A DNA stretch of 64,000 nucleotides, taken from NCBI GenBank assembly GCA_036873135.1, contig JAPTYO010000010.1:16180772-16244771 (forward strand). Direction: 5' to 3'. A program made the position numbers and the translations under genes. Below, in pieces: positions 34,701 through 44,351 of the stretch. This stretch comes from Clarkia xantiana subsp. parviflora. Lineage: Eukaryota; Streptophyta; Magnoliopsida; Myrtales; Onagraceae. How positions within the stretch are numbered: the first letter of the stretch is position 1; each line of letters opens with the position of its first letter. The notes beneath the pieces were generated by a model. The model made no database searches, was not told the origin of the DNA, and saw nothing but the letters and a program-made list of their open reading frames with translations.

Positions 34701-37700
34701 GATCGGTCCCCAAAGAAGAAGAGAACCGATCCAGAGTCGTCCGGTGCTCGCAAGGAGAGACGGGGCACTATCAATGTGATCCACGGAGGATTTGCTGCTG
34801 GAGGTGATACCTCATCCGCCCGAGAAGTCGATGCTTCTAGAATCCCTACGGCGGTGGTACTGGGTAAGAGGTCCCGATCCTGGACCTTGAAAGAAGAGAT
34901 GGTGATCTCTTTTTCGTCGGAAGACCTCATAGGCGTAGAGACTCCGCACGACGATGCATTGGTGGTAACCTTGGATGTAGATGGGTTCGAAATGAAGAGA
35001 ATTCTAATCGACGGGGGGAGCTCCTCCGACATCCTATTCATGGACGCGCTGGAGGCTATGGGGAAAACGAAGAAAGATCTAAAGGAGGCAAACTTCCCAA
35101 TGGTCGGGTTCTCTGGCTCAACCTCCTATCCGCTAGGAGTAATCACCCTACCAGTGGAGTTTGGTAGCGGGTGGAAATCAGAAAGGAGGAACGTGGAATT
35201 TGTCGTGGTTGATTCCGCGGGGACCTACAACGCGATTATCGGAAGAACCACAATTAATCCCCTGATGGCGGTTGCCTCGACAGTGCACCAGAAGATGAAG
35301 TTCCCGACCGACCATGGAGTCGGAGAGGTTAAAGGTGACCAGGTGGCTTCTCGAAAATGCTATGTTAACGCCACCCGGAGGAGGAGGCGAGAGGCCATGA
35401 CTGTCCTCCAGACAGACACAGATCCCAGAGAAGAGTTTGGGCGTCCCGCCCCCGTAGAAGATCTGAAAGAAGTCGAGATCGACGGACCCCAGAGGAATGT
35501 GAAAATCGGGTCTGCTCTGACTGAGGAGACAGCCCAAAAATTGGTGGAGTTGTTGAAGGAGTTCAAGGAGCTGTTTGCCTGGTCCCCGAGCGATATGCCA
35601 GGAATCAGCCCCGATGTGATCGTACACGAGCTGAGGATAGACCCCGCGATCAAGCCTATCACGCAGAAAAGGCGTCCGATGGGCACGGACAAGAAGATCG
35701 CGATCCAGCAGGAGGTGGGCAGGTTGCTCGATGCTGGGTTCATTAAGGAGCTCCGATTCCAGACTTGGGTTGCCAACCCAGTGCTGGTGAAGAAGACTAA
35801 CGGGAAATGGCGAATGTGTGTGGACTTCCGCGACTTAAACAAGGCTTGCCCAAAGGACTGCTATCCACTCCCGAGAATCGACCAGTTGGTGGACGCCACG
35901 TCGGGACACGAAATGTTGAGCTTCATGGACGCGTATTCAGGCTACAACCAAATCAAGATGGCCAAGGAAGATGCTCCCCCACATAGCGTTCTACGCAGAC
36001 AGTGACATCTATCACTACGATGTCATGCCTTTCGGGTTGATCAATGCTGGGGCCACCTACCAACGGATGGTGAACAAGCTGTTTGGGGATATGCTGGGAG
36101 AAACCATGGAAGCTTACGTGGATGACATGCTGGTGAAGTCCCGACAAGCCGAGGATCATGTGCACAACCTAACCATGGCATTCGAGCGGATGAGACTCCA
36201 TCAAGTTCGCTTGAACCCGACGAAATGCGCCTTCGGAGTCCACTCAGGGAAGTTCTTAGGCTTCATGGTAAGCCAGAGAGGAATTGAGGTGAATCCTGAG
36301 AAGCTGAGGGCAATCGAGGAGATGCAGTCTCCGATAAACCATCGGGAGGTACAAGTGCTGAATGGCCGACTAGCTGCAATGAATCGCTTCTTATCCAAAG
36401 CCAGCGACCGATCAATGCCGTTTTTTGAAGTCCTGAGGGCCAACAAGAAATTCGAATGGACCGCCAAATGTGAAGAAGCGTTCCAAGCACTCAAGCAGCA
36501 CCTTCGCACCCTCCCGCCATTGGCAAAACCGGTTCCAGGCGAGCCGCTCTACCTTTATTTGGCTGTTTCTGAATTTGCCATTAGCTCTGTGTTAGTAAAG
36601 ATTGTCGAGGGTAATCAAGTCCCCGTTTATTATGTAAGCAAGGCGTTTGCAAGGTCTGAATTAAACTATCCCGCCGTTGAGAAGTACCTCTTTGCGTTGA
36701 TTATTACTGCTCGGAAGCTAAGGCCCTATTTCCACGCACACGAGATTACTGTGCTGACGAACCAGCCTTTGAAGCATTTTTTGAACCGACCGGACACGTC
36801 TGGAAGATTAGTGAAATGGGCAGTAGAGCTTAGTGAGTTTCGAATACACTTTGCTCCAAGAACGGCAATTAAGGGCCAGGCGTTGGCGGATTTTATAGCA
36901 GAATCTACAGCCCCCGATCTAGAAGAAGCGGGCCCTGTAGAGGGGGCAACCGTGGAGGTCCCGACAGAAGAACAACCAGAGAGGGCAGAGCAATCAGAAC
37001 AGCCAAACGAAGAAAATACCTGGGAAATGTACACGGATGGTTCCTCGAGTTCTGACGGATCAGGAGCAGGCCTTTTGTTGATACCACCGGGTGAAGGTGA
37101 ACCGCTCCGATACGCCTTGGCTTTAACATTCAAGGCCACAAACAACGAAGCGGAGTATGAAGCTCTTATCACGGGCCTAAAAATTGCTAAAGGCACTGGA
37201 AACGATCACTTGAGAGTGAAGTGTGACGCAGCTTTAATCGTGAACCAGGTTCAAGGGCGATACGAAGCGAGGAGTCCGATAATGAAGAAGTATCTACGAG
37301 AGGTACAAACCTTGAAGGAGAGCTTTAAAAGCTTCGACATCGAGGCAATCCCGAGGGAGGAAAACGTAGAGGCAGACGCCTTGAGCAAATTTGCCCTGGG
37401 GGCACCCTTGGAGGAAAATCGGAAGGTGCACTTCCTAGAAAAGGTGATCTTATCAAACATCGACCCAACACAGGTGTGCGCAGGAGGAGCCAACTTGGAT
37501 GACCCCGATAGTCGCGTACCTGACTACGGGGGCAGTCCCCGATGATCAAGTAGCAGCGGACAGGATACGTCGAATCGCGGCCAATTATGTAATGCTAGAT
37601 AATCAGCTATACAAGAAGGGCTGGTTCTCGACTCCGTACTTGAAGTGTGTAGCAGAACCCGACACCAATCGGATTCTGAAAGAGGTGCACGAAGGGGTCG

Positions 37701-38730
37701 CGGCTTGCCATGAAGGGGCTCGATCCATCATGAGGAAAGTGCTGAATTTGGGCTATTATTGGCCCACGATGAACAAAGAAGCGACGGCGGTGGTCCGATC
37801 CTGCGACGCGTGCCAGAGGTACGCCCCGAGTATCGTGGCCCCGGCCACTAATCTGACATCCATCAAGAGCGCATGGCCCTTCGCGCAGTGGGGCATCGAC
37901 TTGGTGGGACCTCTTCCACAAGCACAAGGTCAATGTAAATATTTACTTGTAGCTATCGATTATTTTCGAAATGGATAGAGGCAAAAGCGTTGGCCAGAAC
38001 AACGGGGAACCAGATCCTCAAGTTCCTCCAGACCCACATTATGTCCAGATACGGGATTCCTAAGGTGGTGATCAGCGACAATGGTCCACCGTTTAACGGC
38101 TCTCAGGTGAGGGAGTATCTGGAGGAGTTGAACATCGAGCATCGGACAGCTTCTGTGCGCCATGCTCAGACTAATGGCCAGGTAGAATCAGCCAACAAAA
38201 TCGTGATGGACGGCCTGAAGAAGAGGGTCTATGCCTTGAAGGGCAAGTGGCTGAATGAACTGGAAAACGTGCTTTGGGCTGTTAGAACGACACCCAAACG
38301 ATCAACGGGGGAGACTCCGTTTGGCCTCGTTTATGGCACGGAGGCTGTCGCCCCCGTGGAGGTAGCTGTGGCGTCCCATCGGATGAGATATTACGAGCCT
38401 CTGACGAATGATGAAGTGAGACGTCTGGACTTGGACTTACTCGAAGAGAAGAGGCGGGAAGCCGACGAAGTCCAAGCTCGAATGTGTTTGGCGACGGCCA
38501 GGTACTACAATCGGCGAGTGAAGTCCCGACAGTTCTTCGTCGGGGAGCTGGTTTGGCGTCGCAACGAGTTCACCCTTTTGGATCGAATCAACAAGATGTC
38601 ACCAAAATGGGAAGGACCTTATAAGGTCGTGGGGATGCCAGCTCCAAATGCGTACAAGTTGGAAGACCTCGATGGCAGAACGTTAAAGCATTCTTTTAGT
38701 GGCGAACACTTGAAGAAACACCATGCTTGA
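34701..38730 (+). pseudogene. pol of element C (PR-RT-RH-aRH-INT) with three single-base indels
   Basis: Protease: LIDGGSSSDILF at about 35010. Reverse transcriptase: VDFRDLNKACPKD, AYSGYNQIK, then YVDDMLVKS at about 36115. RNase H: LAVSEFAISSVLVK, YFHAHEITVLTNQP. Archaeal-type RNase H: MYTDGSSSSDGSGAGL at about 37027. Integrase: HHCC finger (HEGARSI, CDACQRY), GIDLVG, SDNGPPF, VESANKI, and a complete C-terminus ending HLKKHHA at 38730. Frame breaks: about 35973 (one extra C in a C run), about 37493 (one extra T), about 37966 (one T too few in a T run). Apart from these the sequence is full length and conserved. Confidence 0.9.
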
Positions 38731-38732
38731 AT

Positions 38733-39253
38733 AAAGTCGCCTTAAGTGGTGCCCGATGAAGCCGCCTTAAGTGGTGCCCGATAAAGTCGCCTTCAGTGGT
38801 GCACGAAAAAAGTCGCCTTAAGTGGTGCACGAGAAAAGTCGCCTTGAGTGGTGCACAACGCTTAGATTTTCTAAGTATCTAAAAGTCGTCTTAAGTGATG
38901 CGCGGGACTAAGTCGCCTTGAGTGGTGCACAACGCTTAGATTTATTCTAAGTATCAAAAAGTCGCCTTCAGTGGTGCACGAGAAAAGTCGCCTTCAGTGG
39001 TGCCGAGAAAAGTCGCCTTCAGTGGTGCACAAAAAAAGTCGCCTTAAGTGGTGCACGAGAAAAGTCGCCTTGAGTGGTGCACAACGCTTAGATTTATTCT
39101 AAGTATCAAAAAGTCGCCTTGAGTGGTGCACGATACTAAGTCGCCTTGAGTGGTGCACGATCTTTAGGTTTATCCTAAGTATCAAAAAGTCGCCTTGAGT
39201 GGTGCACGATACTAAGTCGCCTTGAGTGGTGCACGATCTTTAGGTTTATCCTA
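38733..39253 (+). repeat. Short tandem-repeat array of element C, part 1
   Basis: About 20 units of an AAGTCGCCTTGAGTGGTGCACGA-type 24-28 bp sequence. Some are linked by CTTAG...CTAAGTATC imperfect palindromes into a longer period. The array starts directly after the pol stop and continues after the Mutator-type insertion (about 40111-40170). Confidence 0.9.
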
Positions 39254-40101
39254 GGGTTAAGAACACAATAGGGGCCTGAATGTTTGCCCATGTTGCCAAA
39301 AGGGGTCTGAATTGAAAAAACGTATTATTAAGGGCCTGAATTTTGAGTTTTGTGTATAAGTGAGGTCTCCGTCTATTTTTTCTGTTAAAAGTGACGGAAA
39401 GTGGTCACATGCCAAGCATGTGACCGAAAATAATTTGAAAACCCGAAAATGCCCTTTGACCAAAGTGTGTCTCTCATATGTTTGACCTAAAATGACGAAA
39501 ATACCCTTTAAGCCACCACAGCTCCGGCGACCACCACCACCCCGACTCCGGCGACCACCACCGGCCTCCGGCGACCACCACCGACCTCCGGCGACCACCA
39601 CCGGCCTCCGGCGACCACCACCGACCTCCGGCGACGACCGAAAAGCTCCGATCGGAGTTAAAAAAGCTCTGATTGGAGCTCCGAAGCTCCGATCGGAGCT
39701 CCGAAGCTCCAATCGGAGCTTTTTTGGCCGGTGGCGGTCGCCGGAGGCCGGTGGTGGTCGCCGGAGCCGGGTGGTGGTCGCCGGAGGCCGGTGGTGGTCG
39801 CCGGAGCCGGGTGGTGGTCGCCGGGCGGTGGCCGGAGCGTGGTGGCCTTAAGGGCATAATTAGTGTGTAGGGGTATTTTAGACATTTCACATTTTATTAA
39901 TTAAATTGATAAATTGTATAATAATTACAAAAGGGTATTTTTGTCTTTTTACGTGATTCTGTTAGATTTAACAGAAAATTTGGATGGAGACTTGAAAAAA
40001 CACAAAACTCAAAATTCAGGCCCTTAATAATACGTTTTTTCAATTCAGACCCCTTTTGGCAACATGGGCAAACATTCAGGCCCCTATTGTGTTCTTAACC
40101 C
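39254..40101. mobile_element. Mutator-type non-autonomous element, 848 bp, 9-bp target duplication
   Basis: The target 9-mer TTTATCCTA is duplicated at 39245-39253 and 40102-40110; the uninterrupted array at about 39175 shows the empty form. Terminal inverted repeats of about 100 bp are essentially identical and begin GGGTTAAGAACACAATAGGG. The interior has a GC-rich minisatellite of CCGGCGACCACCACC units (39510-39645) and its inverted counterpart (39724-39838) around a GCTCCGATCGGAGC palindrome. Frames inside are low-complexity translations of these repeats. Confidence 0.95.
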
Positions 40102-40110
40102 TTTATCCTA

Positions 40111-40359
40111 AGTAATAATTAAGTCGTCTTAAGTGATGCACGGAACTAAGTCACCTTAAGTGGGACAAGTTATTAAATCGTCGAGAAGGACGTGCGAGAA
40201 TGTCTTAAGTGTCGAGGTTTCGATCTAAGCACGTATAGTAAAGTCACTCGGAGAAGTGCAACGAAAGAATCGGAACTAAAGAAGTCTGATATTGATAAGG
40301 GCTCAAGGGCCCGACGACGACAAAAGAGAAGAAGATACAAGGACTCTAAAAGTAAACAT
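40111..40359 (+). repeat. Short tandem-repeat array of element C, part 2
   Basis: The GTCGTCTTAAGTGATGCACGG-type units resume after the inserted element and decay by about 40180. The rest leads to the end of the antisense gene. Confidence 0.7.
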
Positions 40360-43159
40360 TCAAGCTTGGTCCTTGTCGGCAGCATTGGCAGCAGCTGGGT
40401 CCGCGGAGTCGGTAACAGAAGGATCCACAGGGTTGGCTTCGGGAGGATTGGCTATCGGGGCATCCGCACTTGGAAGTTCAGAAGCGTCTTCGACAATTAC
40501 AGGGGTACTCCCCCCATCACTCTCCTCGGAAAGAGCAAAATACTTCTTCGCAAAGGGAGCGAGGGAAGGAGACTTGTCGAAATTGATAGTGTCCCCGTAC
40601 TCCAGGTGGAGCTCCTCAACCGCGTTGAAGAGAGTGTTCTCCACCTCCGCTCCAAAGAACTTCATGGCATCGGCTTGAAAGTCCTCGGACCTCCGATAGT
40701 CCTCCCGACCCTTCACCTTCACCTCCGCCTCAGCCAGCTGCGCAGGAAACCCCGCGATTTGCTCCTCCAGAGCCTTCTTCTTGAGGACCAGTTTGTCCTC
40801 GGCAGCCTTCTTCTCCTGGGTCAGCCTGTCCACAGCTGCCTCCCGCTCCTGCCGCTCTTGCCTCAAGAGCCCCTCGAAGCCCCCGATCTGCTGCTGGAGG
40901 TCCCGAACCTTCTGATTGAGGACAGCCTGTTCCTTGACAAGCTTTCCCCGCGAAGACTGGGAGGCCTTGAGATCCTCCTAAAGCTGCTCACGGATCCCTC
41001 GGTCCCGCTCCCGGGACTCATCGTAGGCAATGACATACCCGATGAGGCGGTTGTAGTCCCCGAGCTCCTGCAATAAAAAGGAAAAGTGTTAATGGACAAG
41101 CGACCCGACTTATCATCAAAAAGAAAGAAGCGAAGTCTTACCTCTATACGGCGCACGGCCATATCTCTGACATCTCGCTGCATGTGCGTCCGATTGAGGC
41201 AAATCGGATGCCGCATAGTAGGCAGGATCGAGCCTGCCAGCAGATGCAGGGCCAGCTCCCGATCCTGCTCCCCTTGTGTGAGCGGGACTTCTTGAAGCGT
41301 CTGGATAGGAGTCCAGGGGGCATTCTCTTGTGAAGAATCAAAGGGCCTGTAGAAGTTCCCATCAAGAGCAAGAGGAGAAAGAGGACGATGAGTGGAAGGG
41401 TATGCCTCCGTCTCGGCCCGAACAGGGGAAGGAGTGAACTCATGGATAGGCGATGGCTGCCGCTGCTGCGGAGAAGATGAAGGAGGCGGCCCCTGAGGGG
41501 TTGGTTTCAAGGGGGATTGCCCCGTCTTCCGACGCTGACGAAGGGAGCCACCCTCGTCAGTCTCCTCGGAGGAGTCCAAGGTTTCCACCTGACAAAATTG
41601 TTCGCCAGTCGGTGCCTTCTCTCCAGCTGAGGAAGGCACCCCCGCTGAAGACGGTGTGTCCGCGGAAGCTGCGGCACCTGATGGAGCTCCCAAGCGACCT
41701 GCACCTGGAGGATGAGAAGCTTCAGAAATGTAGTCAGGAAGTTCATCGGGATTCTTACACCAAATGATACGTCGGGAGACGTATTGATCCTTCCCACGAA
41801 AATGATAATAGCCCGCCTTCAAGACACGGGGAGTTTCGCCTCGAAGGATTCGTTTGACGTCAGAGATACGGGCCTCTTTGGTTGAAGGTATCAAATCCTT
41901 CGGGACCATCCTCCTGTAGGATTTTATAGCAAATCGGAGCTTTTTACCTTCTTCAGCATTCTGGACATCGAAAAGCTGGTCCAGATCCACCCGCTTCCGC
42001 TTGGATTGCTCCGCTGAAGGAGACCCCGATCGAGCAGCAGCCTTCTTGGCAGACTTCCTCTTCCGCGAGGGGCGGACAGCATCAGTCTCCCCCTGCTTAA
42101 GGAATAGATCGGTCAGCACAGATATCTTCTTGGCTGCAAATAGTAAACAAAGAAGAGTTAGAAGTTTACCCAAGGAACCATATTAGAAGGGCCGTCGAAG
42201 AGCTGCCCCCCAGAGACAATATCGAGGAGTCGGATCCCGGCGTGCACCAGGTCCCGCTCCACAAGTGAGTTGGCGTTGAGGGGAGTATAAGACTCCCCCC
42301 ATCGATAAAGCTGTATAAGTTGAAGATTTTTGAAATCCTCGTCGGCGTAAGTATGGAAAGCAGGCGGAGGGTCTGCTGCCACCTCCCACCGAGGCCAGGG
42401 AATCGAAGAGTGTCGGATAAAGAAGTAGCTCTTCTTCCAGCTACTGTTGTCGGACCCTGTATCAACCAAGAGTCCCCGACCCTTGACCACCTTCCAGGTG
42501 TCATTGGTCCAACCACATCGGGCAAGCTGCTGCTTACTCCACTTAGGCATCCGAGGGTAGAAGGCGCAAACCCCCGCCTCATTGCACTTCATCCCATAAA
42601 AGGTTCTGAAGAGCTGGAGGCTGTAGACCCACTTCTGTCGGAAGCAGAGGACTTGAAAGGCGTTCCAGAGACGGATGGCATGGGGAGAAAAGGTGGTGGG
42701 ATGTGTCTTGTAATGCTGGCACATCTCGACCAGATTACCGCAAAAGGGGAATCTGATCCCCGCTGATACTTGTCCCGTAGAGACAAATACCTCCCCTTTC
42801 TGGGGACGAGTAACCTCAGGGTTACTCGAGGGGCGAGGCCAAGGATACGGGAAACGAGGTTCCCAGGTGATGGTGATACAACCCTCTCGGAGGGCTGCAT
42901 CATAAGCAGTATTGGAGATCTCATTTGGAGCATAATCAAAATTAAAGGGTTTTCTCCCCTCAGAGCTGGAACCGCTGTCTGAAAAGCAACCATGGCAAGA
43001 AAAATACAGTGGGACTCTTGGAAAGCTATAAAAAAGGAAAAGACGAACAAGCAACAAAGGGGAATCCCTTACCAGACACGATGAAGTAGAGGTTGAAGGA
43101 GATGAACGAAACGTCGCCGGAAAGATGATTGGAGAAACTCCAAAGACCTTCGAAATCAC
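40360..43159 (-). CDS. Antisense accessory gene of element C, spliced
   Basis: Opposite to gag-pol. Exons on the minus strand: a first exon ending at a GTAAGG donor near 43071; 42978-42170; 42133-41142; 41067-40360. The last junction (RRIE|ELGDYN) is in phase. Exon 2 holds a gypsy-type-transposon-like domain (GIRFPFCGNLVEMCQHY, RQKWVYSLQLFRTFYGMK, WKKSYFFIRH), matching exon 1 of the element A gene. Exon 3 has basic, nuclear-signal-like clusters (RPSRKRKSAKKAAAR, SKRKRVDLDQL) and a Pro/Ser-rich linker. Exon 4 is a coiled coil (RLTQEKKAAEDKLVLKKKAL) with an acidic tail, interrupted by one TAG at 40978-40980. No ATG is evident in frame in exon 1, and exon 2 to 3 is in phase only if a slightly downstream AG is used. 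Related to the antisense gene described in Grande-type Tat elements; the role is unknown. Confidence 0.65.
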
Positions 43160-43643
43160 AGAGCTTGGAATCGCAGAGGAGTCGCAGAGAAATCGCAGAG
43201 GAATCGCAGAGAGCTCTTGAGAATTCGAAGACGGTAAAAGTTAAATTATGACCATGGCTAGGGTTTTATAGTCGAAGAAGACGGTTGAAAGGACACTTCG
43301 ATCCGAGTCGTCGAAGTCGAAGAGTCTTAATCTGGACCGTTGAGATGAAACGTGCAGAAGGACAACGGACGTAATGATGAAACGGCCTGAAAAGCACTTT
43401 TCAGAAAAGGACAGGCGCGAAAAATCAGGCACGTGGGCTGAAAACGTCACTCCATTATCTACTGCATTTAATGCACTGGGGAACCGAGGAGACCCCTAGG
43501 ACTTAACAGTTATCTACAAAACACTGAGGAAACGTGAAGGAGAAGACTAATAATGAAGTAACTGAACCAAGAGGAAGATCCCCGATTCCAGCATCGGAAG
43601 ATCGGGAGTTGGAAGACACGACGAACTAAAAGTCCCTCGTGTC

Positions 43644-43654
43644 TTGGGGGCAAA
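43644..43654 (+). promoter_or_regulatory. Polypurine tract of element C
   Basis: TTGGGGGCAAA lies directly before the 3' LTR, in the position where plus-strand DNA synthesis is primed. Confidence 0.75.
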
Positions 43655-44351
43655 TGATGGGTTCGATTACACCCGTCAGGCCCTTTAACAGGGAGGAAAC
43701 GGCAAACAGGCCCACCAGGCCCAAAGTGAAGGTCGAGATGACCTAGGAGAAGGGTCCCGACGAAGGGAGTCCCGACAAGGTAAGGTCCCGACAGAGTCGG
43801 TCCCGACAGTGGAGCTGGAAGCTCCCGATGAGAAGCCTTTAAGTAGGCCCCGATGACGAATCCCTGAGAATGATTGGCCCTGTCACGATGACGAGGGGCC
43901 CCGAGCGGTGACACAACGAGATAACTCTGGAGTCCCCGACGGGAGTCGGGACTCGATTATCAGAGGATAAGGCCAAGATATGCGGGGCGTGGCCGAGATA
44001 CGCGGAACGTGGTTAAGATACACGGAGCGTGGCCGAGATACGCGGGGCATGGCTGAGATACGCGAGATCACGTCCGAGATATGCGGGATACGGGCTAACC
44101 ACCCCCAACGGTTCATCAGGTACCTGAGGCATCTCTTCGCCTATAAAAGGGCAAGAGGTCACCTCAGATCACTTACGTTGAATTCAATATACTTTGAGAT
44201 TACTGCTTGCCAGTCATACGAGATACTCATTTAAGCATCGGAGAGGGATTCTGGGTCACCGCCCGGTCTATCCCCTCTTGCAAGGTTGCGTGGAGCAAAG
44301 GAGCTAGGATTGCCGTCAAAGTCCGTACCGGAGTTCCACCGTGATCCAACA
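43655..44351 (+). repeat. 3' LTR of element C
   Basis: 697 bp, differing from the 5' LTR at six positions by eye: two in the GGAAAATAGG/GGCAAACAGG block, one in AAGGTCAAG/AAGGCCAAG, one in CATATG/CATACG, two in CAGGATT/CAAGGTT. Confidence 0.95.

Larger units (their letters stand above)
32415..44351 (+). mobile_element. Complete Tat-lineage Ty3/Gypsy element C
   Basis: An 11,937-bp element with two 697-bp LTRs, a primer-binding site, polypurine tract and a 5-bp target duplication GATGC (32410-32414 and 44352-44356), inserted in an L1 LINE. Order: LTR, gag, PR, RT, RH, aRH, INT, tandem repeats, antisense gene, PPT, LTR. The archaeal-type RNase H places it in the Tat lineage. The LTRs differ at 6 positions by eye (0.9%), so insertion was recent. 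The host copy contains an 848-bp Mutator-type insertion at 39254-40101. Confidence 0.93.

Noticed and set aside
35178..37549. Minus-strand frames up to 160 codons opposite pol of element C
   Set aside because: Shadow frames of conserved pol; no conserved counterpart opposite pol of element B.
38733..39253. Possible CRISPR-like array
   Set aside because: Units are contiguous with no unique spacers, and this is a plant retrotransposon tail.
39257..39890. Several frames of 65-151 codons on both strands
   Set aside because: They are translations of the terminal repeats and GC-rich minisatellites of the 848-bp Mutator-type element.
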